64,000 bases of DNA from Bacteroidota bacterium (GTDB lineage: Bacteria > Bacteroidota > Bacteroidia > Bacteroidales > VadinHA17). Below, piece after piece: positions 41,367-50,784 of the stretch. Below the pieces are notes generated by a model. It was not told the DNA's origin. It was given only the letters and a program-made list of their open reading frames with translations, and made no database searches. Both the position numbers and the translations under genes were made by a program. Positions within the stretch are counted from its first letter, which is position 1, and each line of letters starts with the position of its first letter. The stretch is taken from NCBI GenBank assembly GCA_022561875.1, contig JADFQJ010000011.1, positions 1-64,000 of the forward strand, in the 5' to 3' direction.

Positions 41367-41747
41367 ATGAACAATAATCAATCGTGTATCAGGCTGTTGG
41401 CTGATGAAGTTCAAATCAATGCTTGTAAGGATAAAATAGAGGCAAGTGCCTCTTCATTTACCCGATTAAGCAACGTTCTTGCATTAGCCGGTAATGAAGT
41501 GAGATTGAAAATCATGTTTCTTTTAGATGAAGAGAAGGAGCTATGTCCGTGTGATCTTTCCGATATTTTAAGAATGAGCATTCCTGCCATTTCCCAGCAT
41601 CTGCGTAAAATGAAAGACGGTAATTTAATCGAAGCAAGACGCTCAGGACAGATCCTTTTTTACTCGCTTAAATCCGTACACTTAAATCTGCTAAAACCCA
41701 TTTTCGAACATATCAAAATATTAAATACTAAGGAGGAACTCGTATGA
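41367..41747 (+). CDS. ArsR/SmtB-family metalloregulator of the mer operon
   Basis: 126 aa wHTH (LSNVLALAGNEVRLKIMFLLDEEKELCPCDLSDILRMSIPAISQHLRKMKDGNLIEARRSGQILFYSL) with CPC motif. Confidence 0.92.
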   Translation: MNNNQSCIRLLADEVQINACKDKIEASASSFTRLSNVLALAGNEVRLKIMFLLDEEKELCPCDLSDILRMSIPAISQHLRKMKDGNLIEARRSGQILFYSLKSVHLNLLKPIFEHIKILNTKEELV

Positions 41748-42364
41748 ACACAAAAAAATCAAATTCAAACAAATTAGCAGGTGCAGGTATGCTATCTGCA
41801 ATAGTAGCTTCATTGTGCTGCATTACACCCGTTTTAGCTCTTATTTCAGGGGCATCAGGTGCTGCTTCTGCATTTTCCTGGATGGAACCTTTCAGACCTT
41901 ATCTAATTGGTTTAACTATTTTGGTGTTGGGCTTTGCCTGGTATCAAAAACAGAAACCAGGAACTGCTGAAGAAATACAATGTGATTGTGAAGAGGATGA
42001 AAAACCCTCTTTCTGGCAGTCTAAAATGTTTTTAGGGATTGTTACCGCTTTTGCTATTCTCATGCTTGCATTCCCTTATTATTCATCTGTTTTCTATCCA
42101 AATAACAAAAATGAAGTAACGATAGTTAATCAAAGTGATATTCAAACACTCAACCTCCGTATTGAAGGGATGACCTGCGATGCTTGTGATAGTCATATAG
42201 CCCATGCAGCATTGGAAGTGGACGGAGTTATCGATGCAACAGCCGACTACAAAACCGGCAAGGCTGTGGTAAAATTTGACAAGTCAAAAACTGTGGCAGA
42301 TAAAATCATCAAATCTATTGATGCCACGGGTTATAAAGTAGTTAAGCAGATACCGGATAACTGA
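41744..42364 (+). CDS. Mercuric transport protein MerTP (MerT-like TMs plus C-terminal HMA domain)
   Basis: ASLCCITPVLALISGASGAASAF MerT-like N-terminus; GMTCDACDSHIAHA HMA domain. Confidence 0.93.
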   Translation: MNTKKSNSNKLAGAGMLSAIVASLCCITPVLALISGASGAASAFSWMEPFRPYLIGLTILVLGFAWYQKQKPGTAEEIQCDCEEDEKPSFWQSKMFLGIVTAFAILMLAFPYYSSVFYPNNKNEVTIVNQSDIQTLNLRIEGMTCDACDSHIAHAALEVDGVIDATADYKTGKAVVKFDKSKTVADKIIKSIDATGYKVVKQIPDN

Positions 42365-42413
42365 TTTTTAATTACAAATTTAAATTTTTACTTGAATAAT
42401 AAAATATGATAAT

Positions 42414-44063
42414 ATGAAAATCACAGAATTTAAAATCAAAGGAATGACCTGCGACCATTGTGCAACAACTATTGAAAAACAATTCAATAATAAGGAAGGT
42501 GTTGTAGGAAAGGAGGTTTCATATCAACAGGGAAGCGGAAAATTCACTTTCGATGAGAATAAAATATCAAAAGAAGAAATTATTAAAACGATTAATGATA
42601 CGGGACAATATCGGGTTGTTGATGAAATTCTTTCCAAACAAGGTAAACCAGCAAAGAGCTATGATTTAATAATTATTGGCGGTGGGTCAGCAGCATTTTC
42701 GGCAGCTATTAAAGCGGAAAGTTTAGGACTTTCTACGCTTATGGTAAACGGAGGCCTGGATATTGGCGGAACTTGTGTAAATGTGGGTTGCATACCATCT
42801 AAAAATCTGATTCGTGCAGCTGAAACAGCCTTTCATGCTACACACTCCAACTTTCCGGGCATTAAACCCAAAGGAGTAAATATTGATTTTGCACAGTTTA
42901 TTAAAAATAAAAAACAGTTAGTAGCTACGTTGCAACAAAAGAAATATATTGATATTGTAAGTGATTTTGAAAACCTCACTATTATAAGAGGTTGGGCGAA
43001 ATTTGTTGATGACAAAACCATTCTGGTTGATGGCAAAGAAAGATATACTGCCTTAAAACTTCTAATAGCAACAGGAGCAAGTACCAATATTCCAAATATC
43101 GATGGCTTAGATAAAATTGGATACCTGACCAATGTCTCTTTATTTGATTTGGAAGAAAATCCCGAAAGCATAACCATTATGGGTGCAGGTTACATTGGTT
43201 GCGAAATTGCAATGGCCTACAATCGCCTGGGAGTTGAAGTTCGTATTATAGAATTCACTGACCGCGTATTAAGAAGTCAAACCCGGGATATTACCGAAGA
43301 ATTGGAAAGGCATATGCGAAATGAGGGTATTGAAATCCTCCCGAATTTCAGAGCAGAGAAATTTGAGAAAAAAGGCAATGAAACTATAATTCATTGCAAA
43401 TGTCCGGACGGTTCTTCAAAACAAATTGTAGAAAAAGGCAAAATCGTGATTGCAACAGGAATAAAACCCAACACTTCTAAATTGGGATTGGAAAATACCG
43501 GCTTAATTCTCACTAAAAACGGACACGTTTTGGTAAATGAAAAAATGGAAACCAACATCCCTCATATTTATGCGGCAGGCGATGTCGTCAATACTCCTGC
43601 TTTTGTTTACACCGCAGCTTATGAAGGAAAAATTGCTGTTGAAAACGCTTTTACAGGATCAGATAATAAGTTCGATTATTCATCACTACCCTGGGTAATA
43701 TTTACAGACCCGCAAGTAGCCGGTGTAGGTTTCGATGAATTACAGGCTGAAGCAAAGAACATTCCCTTTGAAGTATCTAAATTGGAGTTGAAAGATGTGC
43801 CAAGAGCATTAGCAGCACATGATACCAGAGGATTTATCAAATTGATCCGCAACCCCGAAACCAACAAGCTCATCGGTGCAAGGATAATAGCCCCGGAAGG
43901 TGGTGAACTTATCCAACAATTGAGTATGGCAATAAAATACGGAATAAACGTCAAGGAATTAGCCGAAAGTTTTTATCCTTACCTGACATTAGGGGAAGGA
44001 ATAAAATTAGCAGCCATTACATTTGATAAAAATGTAGCAAAATTGAGTTGTTGTGCAAGTTAA
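42414..44063 (+). CDS. merA: Mercury(II) reductase with N-terminal HMA domain
   Basis: GMTCDHC; GGTCVNVGCIPSKNLIRAAE redox disulfide; C-terminal vicinal cysteines LSCCAS. Confidence 0.97.
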   Translation: MKITEFKIKGMTCDHCATTIEKQFNNKEGVVGKEVSYQQGSGKFTFDENKISKEEIIKTINDTGQYRVVDEILSKQGKPAKSYDLIIIGGGSAAFSAAIKAESLGLSTLMVNGGLDIGGTCVNVGCIPSKNLIRAAETAFHATHSNFPGIKPKGVNIDFAQFIKNKKQLVATLQQKKYIDIVSDFENLTIIRGWAKFVDDKTILVDGKERYTALKLLIATGASTNIPNIDGLDKIGYLTNVSLFDLEENPESITIMGAGYIGCEIAMAYNRLGVEVRIIEFTDRVLRSQTRDITEELERHMRNEGIEILPNFRAEKFEKKGNETIIHCKCPDGSSKQIVEKGKIVIATGIKPNTSKLGLENTGLILTKNGHVLVNEKMETNIPHIYAAGDVVNTPAFVYTAAYEGKIAVENAFTGSDNKFDYSSLPWVIFTDPQVAGVGFDELQAEAKNIPFEVSKLELKDVPRALAAHDTRGFIKLIRNPETNKLIGARIIAPEGGELIQQLSMAIKYGINVKELAESFYPYLTLGEGIKLAAITFDKNVAKLSCCAS

Positions 44064-44157
44064 TCCAACGGGGTGAATACTCATGTAAGCCGAACAAGTA
44101 TTTTAAGCATAAATAGACCTTTGGAGGAGATGGATTTTTGATCATATTTATAATAAA

Positions 44158-44811
44158 ATGAAAAGACGACTTGTAACACTGACGCTGCTTATTTCAACAT
44201 TGGTTGCCTTCGGACAGACCATCAAGACCTTTGAATTTATAATAGAGGGAATGACCTGTCAGAGTTGTGTGAACACAGCGACACGGATGCTCAAACAAGT
44301 GGGCGGTGTGGACAGCGTTTCCATTGACCTTGACTCTAAACAAGCCATCGTCATTGCCGACAATAATGTGACAGAGGACGACTTGAAAAACGCCATTGAC
44401 ACCAAGACCAACTTTGAGGCATTATTTGCAGGCGACACACTTCCCGCCCCCCTGACAGAGAAGGAAAAAGAAGGACTTGACATAAAAACCATAACAGGCG
44501 GAGACAAAATCAAATTCAAAGACCATTTAGTGCAAGGGAAAGTTATCATCTTCGACTTTTATGCCGATTGGTGCGCACCTTGCAGTGTGTTTTCACCCAA
44601 GGTGGAGCGGTTAATGCTCGACATTGACGATCTCGCACTACGCAAAGTGGACATTGTAGACTGGAAATCCAACCTTACCAAGCAATTGACAAAGGAATAC
44701 AAATTGCCGGCCCTGCCATTTACGTTAATATTTGACGACCAGGGAAACCTGCTGGGCAAAGTGAATGGAAACGACATCGAAAAAGTGAAGGAGATTATAG
44801 CAACTAAATGA
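44158..44811 (+). CDS. Secreted HMA-thioredoxin fusion protein
   Basis: Signal peptide; GMTCQSC HMA domain; FDFYADWCAPCSVFSPKV thioredoxin motif. Confidence 0.88.
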   Translation: MKRRLVTLTLLISTLVAFGQTIKTFEFIIEGMTCQSCVNTATRMLKQVGGVDSVSIDLDSKQAIVIADNNVTEDDLKNAIDTKTNFEALFAGDTLPAPLTEKEKEGLDIKTITGGDKIKFKDHLVQGKVIIFDFYADWCAPCSVFSPKVERLMLDIDDLALRKVDIVDWKSNLTKQLTKEYKLPALPFTLIFDDQGNLLGKVNGNDIEKVKEIIATK

Positions 44812-45857
44812 GAACAGTACTCTCAATTATATTAACCATTGCATTTTTCGTATGTTCATCAGAAACATTTGCACAGGCGTGTCCTGCTTGCAGCAACCCT
44901 GCCCTGCAAAGCAGCGAGAAATTAGAGGCAGGACTGGACACTTTGAATAAAAAAACTTTCAGGACAACTGTCAATGTTACTAATGGTTTCGACTATCAGG
45001 GCGGACACCCTAACGATGAAGGACTATCACCAAACGGGCAGGGGATAATCGTTCCTCTGCACGAGCACATTGTTGAACTGGATTTCTTAAGGACAGAATT
45101 GAGTTTGGAGTACACCTTCAAAACCAACTGGACTGTTTGGCTTCGAGTGCCTTTTGACGTCAAAATGCAAACAGCCTCCATCAATTATCTCGAACCCGCT
45201 ACACAATACGAACAGGAAGCTGTTCTTCGCAAAAGAGACATACACCACCGAACCGAAACATATACTGGCATTAGTGACTTCAAGTTGTTGTTTGCCCATC
45301 GCATCAACGGTTTCATTTCCAAAAAGGGACGGTTAGACCTTGCCTTCGGGACTTCATTGCCTATCGGCAAAACAGAGGAGAACCCTCTTGCAGCGGGAGA
45401 TGAAGCGCGAAAACACCTGCACATACAATTCGGCACAGGCACATTCGATCCCTTACTTGAATTTCATTATGCAATGGGGCTGACCAACAAACTTTCCCTT
45501 GCGTTTTTCACCATCAACAAAATTTCACTTTACGAAAACAGCAAGAGCTATCAAGGTCCCTTTGAGACGACAAGTGGCTTCAGTTTCGGCTACAGGGCAA
45601 CTGACTGGCTGATACCGAGATTGACCTTTGCCAACTTCACGCAGACCTGGGCAAAATGGGACGGAGAGAAAGACCCGAATTCAGGACTTATCACCTACAA
45701 CCTGACAGCCAATCTGACTTTTAAACTCAAAAACGGACTGGCAATAACTCCGGGATATAGACACCCGGTTGCACAACAGACATTATCAGATGCTGGTGAC
45801 ACATTTGAGTACGGACCTACATTTCTGCTCAATTTATCACTTAAACTTTACGACTGA
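44808..45857 (+). CDS. Predicted outer-membrane beta-barrel protein of the mer block, mature N-terminus with CPAC
   Basis: Signal peptide ending FAQ, then ACPACSNPALQSSEKL; alternating aromatic/polar strands; starts with 4-bp overlap with the upstream ORF. Confidence 0.7.
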   Translation: MRTVLSIILTIAFFVCSSETFAQACPACSNPALQSSEKLEAGLDTLNKKTFRTTVNVTNGFDYQGGHPNDEGLSPNGQGIIVPLHEHIVELDFLRTELSLEYTFKTNWTVWLRVPFDVKMQTASINYLEPATQYEQEAVLRKRDIHHRTETYTGISDFKLLFAHRINGFISKKGRLDLAFGTSLPIGKTEENPLAAGDEARKHLHIQFGTGTFDPLLEFHYAMGLTNKLSLAFFTINKISLYENSKSYQGPFETTSGFSFGYRATDWLIPRLTFANFTQTWAKWDGEKDPNSGLITYNLTANLTFKLKNGLAITPGYRHPVAQQTLSDAGDTFEYGPTFLLNLSLKLYD

Positions 45858-46353
45858 CAAAAGTTATCCTTTTGGTGTTCGCGGGGCTTTGCATTGATGT
45901 GGCTACTTACACAACTATACCTCTTATCCCGTTCCTGTTCGCCTGCCCCGTAGCTTTAGCGTACCAGGGGCTGTTCAGACTTTTGCAGAATCGCTTACTT
46001 TGGTGAATGGGTCACCCTCCCGCCAACAGCGGGACGACTTGCTAATGGTTACTTACTTGCTTATTTATTTTTAACGGTGTTTGTGAATGCTTCACATTTC
46101 CAGGCGTTACCCCAGTGCATAAGAAACTTTCACTTTCTGGATTTTCATTAATTCAAAGAACTTTGTTAAATTTACCATTCAAGGCACACACAAAAGCTAT
46201 TAAATATAGGTCTGATTGGGGTTATAGAGAGTTTAGTGCTCACAACAAACATTCTTCCCGGTGGACACTGACAAAGTCCTAAAGTCCTACATTTCATATC
46301 TCAACCGGTTGTGCCGCATACAAAAAAGATTGTTTAATTAAAAATTAGAAAAG

Positions 46354-46878
46354 ATGGAACAAGTCATTCATGGAATTTTACTAGCATTGCACAATCTGGC
46401 ATTGGTAGGCTGTGCTGCTGCACCTTTTTACAACCGCAACCTGGTTAACAGCAGGGGGCAATATGGGCCTAAATTATCTTATAAGCTTGATAAAGTAGTG
46501 GAAGATACTTTACAGGGAAATACACCCTATTGTATAGTCTTTATTATTACTTTGTTCGTTACAGGTATGGGAATGCCGGCTAATCACTATCTTTTTCACG
46601 GAGTTTTCAAAGAATTGTCGGATGTTGCTTTAATTTCACTTATCACTAAGATTGCATTTGTGTTTGGGATAGTGGTTATAATGTTCATTATATTTTTTAA
46701 AATTAATCCTGAACTGAACATAATGTTTGCAGGCTTCTCAAGTAAAGATCAACCTGACCCCCAGATCGAAGCCGGATTTTTTAAACTCAGGGCACGCAGG
46801 AAATACTTATGTGAGATATGCCTTGTTTTTGCAATACTGGTTCTTGTATCCAGCGCTTTTATTGGCTTTGAAGTATAA
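46354..46878 (+). CDS. Hypothetical integral membrane protein
   Basis: 174 aa with several hydrophobic helices (YCIVFIITLFVTGMGM, IAFVFGIVVIMFIIFF, CLVFAILVLVSSAFIGF). Confidence 0.65.
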   Translation: MEQVIHGILLALHNLALVGCAAAPFYNRNLVNSRGQYGPKLSYKLDKVVEDTLQGNTPYCIVFIITLFVTGMGMPANHYLFHGVFKELSDVALISLITKIAFVFGIVVIMFIIFFKINPELNIMFAGFSSKDQPDPQIEAGFFKLRARRKYLCEICLVFAILVLVSSAFIGFEV

Positions 46879-46943
46879 GTTAAGATACGGAATTCTGATA
46901 AAAGAAAGAAAATAAGATTGAAAAATAATCATTATTTACTAGC

Positions 46944-47054
46944 ATGAACAATCTGATAATTATAAACGAAGCTCCTTATGGAACGGAAAAAGCATACAAT
47001 GCTTTACGATTGGCGAACCAACCTGGTAAAGACTACGAAACAGTTGAAGTTTGA
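46944..47054 (+). pseudogene. DsrE/DsrF-family protein N-terminal remnant
   Basis: MNNLIIINEAPYGTEKAYNALRLANQPGKDYETVEV* resembles the first ~30 residues of DsrE-like proteins, then breaks. Confidence 0.55.
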
Positions 47055-47082
47055 ATATTTTTAATGGCAGACTCTGCAATTT

Positions 47083-47298
47083 GTGCCAACAGGCAGAGAA
47101 TATTGGCTTTTCGGACTTATGGTTGAAAAAATATGGAAGAAGTTTTCAATTTTCGCAAACTTTGAAAATTTTGGAAACACAAGACTGACAAAGTTTGATA
47201 ATATTTATACGGGTTCAATTACCAACCCGACATTCCGGGACATCTACGCACCAGTTGACGGGTTTGTAATAAATGGTGGGCTAAAACTTAAACTGTAA
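47083..47298 (+). pseudogene. TonB-dependent receptor C-terminal remnant
   Basis: FSIFANFENFGNTRLTKFDNIYTGSITNPTFRDIYAPVDGFVINGGLKLKL* resembles the last barrel strands of a TonB receptor; N-terminal part missing. Confidence 0.7.
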
Positions 47299-47322
47299 AA
47301 ATGCCTGTGCTGATAATAATTA

Positions 47323-48642
47323 TTAAATAAAAATAAAGCTGGCTAAAATATATAGCGGAAGAAGTACAATTAATGAAAAACCGTACATATATCTAAAGAA
47401 ATGGGGCATTTTAATATCATTGTTTTCGGCTATTGCTTTTACCATAAAATTCGGACCATTTCCAATATATGTCATACTGCCAAAGAAAACTGACCCTACT
47501 GAAATTGCAGTGAGCAATGACACGGGAATGCCCGCAATCAGCTCATCTCCGGTAAACAGGGTGACAAACCGAGCCTGAAGCCCCAGGGCTAAAGAGTGCA
47601 TGGATACTGCAGTTGGAGCATTGTCCAGAAAACTACTTAATACACCGGTAACGAAATAGAACTGAGTTGGTGTTTCAATTCCCAAATGTGAAGCATTTTG
47701 CTGCAGGTATAACAGTGCAGGAGTCATAGTTGCAAATATACCCAGGAACAAGAATGCTACTTCAATAATTGGTTCCCATGTAAAATTATTAGACTTCCGG
47801 TGGCTGGTCGGAGAAAATACCAATGATAAAATAGCCATTAACAGGATAACTCCCTCACGAATAAACTTAAGGTAATGGTATTGGTCAATAATCGGAAAAA
47901 ATTGATTATTCAAAAAGGCAACAGATAATACAACACCGCCCAGCCATATAAAATTCAATTTCCCTCGTAAACGAATTGGCATTTTCTTTTCAAGGTCAAG
48001 CTGAATGTCTTCAGGTGCTTCTCTTTTGTAAAAGTACAAATCAACTATATAATAGATCAATAACAACGAAATATTGATAAATAACCATTCGGGTAATAAT
48101 TCAAAAAACCAGGTAAAGGGAGCTCCTCTCAGGTAAAGAAGGAAAAGGGGCGGATCTCCTAGCGGTGTTAATAAACCTCCACAATTAGCAACAATTGCAA
48201 TAAAGAAAAGAACAGTATGAACTTTGTTTTTACGTTCTGCGTTAGTAACCAGTAAAGGCCGGATAAGTAGCATAGCTGCCCCTGTTGTTCCCATAAACGA
48301 TGCCAGAATGGCTCCAATACCCAGGAACAAGGTGTTTATTCCTGGTTTGGCCGGGATGAAACCGGTCAGCAAAATACCCCCTGTAATAACAAAAAGTGCA
48401 CCAAGCAAAATAATAAACGGAACGTAATCAAAAAACATCTGGTGTATCAGTTCATGTGAGAATCCTTTTAATAATAAAAATATAGCTGTAGGAATTCCCA
48501 ATATCAACGCCAGGATTAGTTTTGTACTGTTTTTTTCCCATTGGCTGTGAAAGAAGATTGGGCCTGCCGCGATCCCCAAAAGCATCAAAAGGAAAGGAAT
48601 AATTGTGTATATCTCAATTGTGTGGGGTACTTCATATCCCAT
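47323..48642 (-). CDS. NhaD-type sodium:proton antiporter / citrate-transporter-family protein
   Basis: 439 aa, ~11 TM; MGTTGAAMLLIRPLL, NCGGLLTPLGDPPLFLLYLRGAPFTWFF, FLDNAPTAVSM, GNGPNFMVKAIAE. Confidence 0.92.
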   Translation of the reverse strand: MGYEVPHTIEIYTIIPFLLMLLGIAAGPIFFHSQWEKNSTKLILALILGIPTAIFLLLKGFSHELIHQMFFDYVPFIILLGALFVITGGILLTGFIPAKPGINTLFLGIGAILASFMGTTGAAMLLIRPLLVTNAERKNKVHTVLFFIAIVANCGGLLTPLGDPPLFLLYLRGAPFTWFFELLPEWLFINISLLLIYYIVDLYFYKREAPEDIQLDLEKKMPIRLRGKLNFIWLGGVVLSVAFLNNQFFPIIDQYHYLKFIREGVILLMAILSLVFSPTSHRKSNNFTWEPIIEVAFLFLGIFATMTPALLYLQQNASHLGIETPTQFYFVTGVLSSFLDNAPTAVSMHSLALGLQARFVTLFTGDELIAGIPVSLLTAISVGSVFFGSMTYIGNGPNFMVKAIAENNDIKMPHFFRYMYGFSLIVLLPLYILASFIFI

Positions 48643-48906
48643 ATAATCCGGTTTTTTAAAATTTTAGTCCCAAAAATAATTAATTCTTGAGAATAAGAAC
48701 ATAATGAAGAACATTTATATTCGCATATTATATCGTTCATAAAGGATATTTAATCCCTTTTTTTACCAACTATGCATATTCTTAAAACCTTAACGGGCGT
48801 TTAAAAAATACAAACAAAACGCAGCTTGACAGGCGGTATAGGTAAAGCCGTTTTGTTATATGGTCGCAGCATGACAGTATACGAGAATTTGTAATTTTAG
48901 AAAAAG

Positions 48907-50655
48907 TCACCTTAGTATCTTCCTTACAAAAGCCACAGTAAAGTAAGACATCAGGAACAATCCGACAAACCCTTCAACTCCTGATACCCACCGTATTACA
49001 CCAGACGGATAATAATCTCCATATCCAATTGTCAGAAAGGTAATCGCGCTGTGATAAAGCGCAACCTGTATATTAGACAAGTGATCGGGGTCTCCGACCG
49101 ATGACGTGATCCTCCCATTGGATATAAAAGGTAACACAACGTAAATAAGTGAGAAAAATAAATAGCTAACAACCATACTGAATAAAACCCTAAGCGGATT
49201 AGTTGCATATAACCCAACCTGATCAAATACCAGCCACTGAAAAGCTTTCGCAGGATATTGCCATAGGGCATAAATTGGATTTCTTTTTATACTCTCATGC
49301 AAATCGGCTCTCGCTTCATGTCTTTTAAACTGTATGTATGCTTTGTCTTCATCACTATACTTCCCTGTCAATCTAAAATTTTCTTTCAGCATTCTAAACT
49401 GTTCGGCTAACCGGCGATAGGTCGATTCCTTCTGCTCTTTAATTATTTTTTCAACCCTGTTACTATGCCAGTCAATATTAATCCTGCCTAACAATCGCAT
49501 ACCGGTAAGATCAAGCAATTGAATATCAACATCAAAATCATATGGCTGAAAATCAATTATATCGCGCACTATGGTATCTGAAAGATCCATAACATTACAT
49601 TTAGCTACTCTCAGATCAAGGTAATGATCGAGATGGCATGATTTCATCGACAGCCTGTTAAACCGGGAATTGTGAAAGGAAATGTCACCCTCGCCAAAAT
49701 CAGTATTATCAAAAGTCAGCTCTGAATTATCATACTCCGCAAGTTCAAAGTTTATATTACCCTTGCCAAATTTCGCTCTTTTGAAGCCAAACTTTCCTTT
49801 CTTAACCTGGCTGCCTTCAAAACTTACATTACCATCACCAAAAATGGAACGGTTGAAATTTATTCTTCCTTCATTAAACTCCACTGCCCTGAAATTAACA
49901 TTACTGTTTCCGAATTCAGTACGTTCAAAAGATATGTTCCCCTTTCCGAATTTTGAATAATGAAACTCAACAATTCCTCCTTTGAAACGGGCAATCTTAA
50001 AACTCACTTCTCCATCATTGAAATCCGTATTTATAAAAGAGACCTGACCGCTGTTAAATTCCGTATTGGCAAATGAAACTAATCCCTTACCAAAGCCGGT
50101 ATATTGGAAATCCTTTTTACCATCATGAATAACGGAATTCTTAAAATTGAAATCCCCAGACCCGAATATTGCATTGGCAAAGTCAATATTGCCATCACGA
50201 AACAAAGCGTTGGAGAAATTTACATCTCCGTCACCAAACCTCGCTGAATTGAAAGAAACATTACCTTTGCTGAAATGTGCACCTTCAAAACTCAGATCTC
50301 CTTTACTGAATTCAGAAAAAGAAAAATCGATTCCAAATTTTGATTCGAAGAATGAATTGGACGCGCTAAACCCGTTAAGCTCAACGTATTCCTTTTTCTC
50401 TAATCCGCGTTCACTACGATAAACCGAAAGAGAAAAATTCTTTACCAGACAATTATCGAGATTTAGATGTTCCTTTTTGTCAATCATTTTATACAGCTTC
50501 TCCGTTTCCAGGAACCCGAACAATTCAACTGCAATTGACATGTTATTTTCATCAAACAAAGTTACAATGGCTGTTTTGGGAAATACCCTACCATCGTCTG
50601 TTGTATATTTAAGGTTTTTTATCTCAACCTTATAATTTGAATACTGAAAGGTCAT
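48907..50655 (-). CDS. 12-residue-repeat solenoid protein fused to a two-TM potassium-channel pore
   Basis: 582 aa; 18 in-register repeats FGxGx(V/I)xFxxxx at residues 116-331 (nt 49663-50310); pore FLTIGYGDYYPSG (filter at nt 49015-49032). Confidence 0.88.
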   Translation of the reverse strand: MTFQYSNYKVEIKNLKYTTDDGRVFPKTAIVTLFDENNMSIAVELFGFLETEKLYKMIDKKEHLNLDNCLVKNFSLSVYRSERGLEKKEYVELNGFSASNSFFESKFGIDFSFSEFSKGDLSFEGAHFSKGNVSFNSARFGDGDVNFSNALFRDGNIDFANAIFGSGDFNFKNSVIHDGKKDFQYTGFGKGLVSFANTEFNSGQVSFINTDFNDGEVSFKIARFKGGIVEFHYSKFGKGNISFERTEFGNSNVNFRAVEFNEGRINFNRSIFGDGNVSFEGSQVKKGKFGFKRAKFGKGNINFELAEYDNSELTFDNTDFGEGDISFHNSRFNRLSMKSCHLDHYLDLRVAKCNVMDLSDTIVRDIIDFQPYDFDVDIQLLDLTGMRLLGRINIDWHSNRVEKIIKEQKESTYRRLAEQFRMLKENFRLTGKYSDEDKAYIQFKRHEARADLHESIKRNPIYALWQYPAKAFQWLVFDQVGLYATNPLRVLFSMVVSYLFFSLIYVVLPFISNGRITSSVGDPDHLSNIQVALYHSAITFLTIGYGDYYPSGVIRWVSGVEGFVGLFLMSYFTVAFVRKILR

Positions 50656-50784
50656 ATGCTATGAAAAAAAACTGTTTAACGAAAACATTAGCATGGCTTC
50701 GCAAATTAATAAAAAAATATACTAATTGTAATTATTCTAATAATTTTGATTTTTCTATAAGGCTAAGACAGAGGCTGAGGCTTC

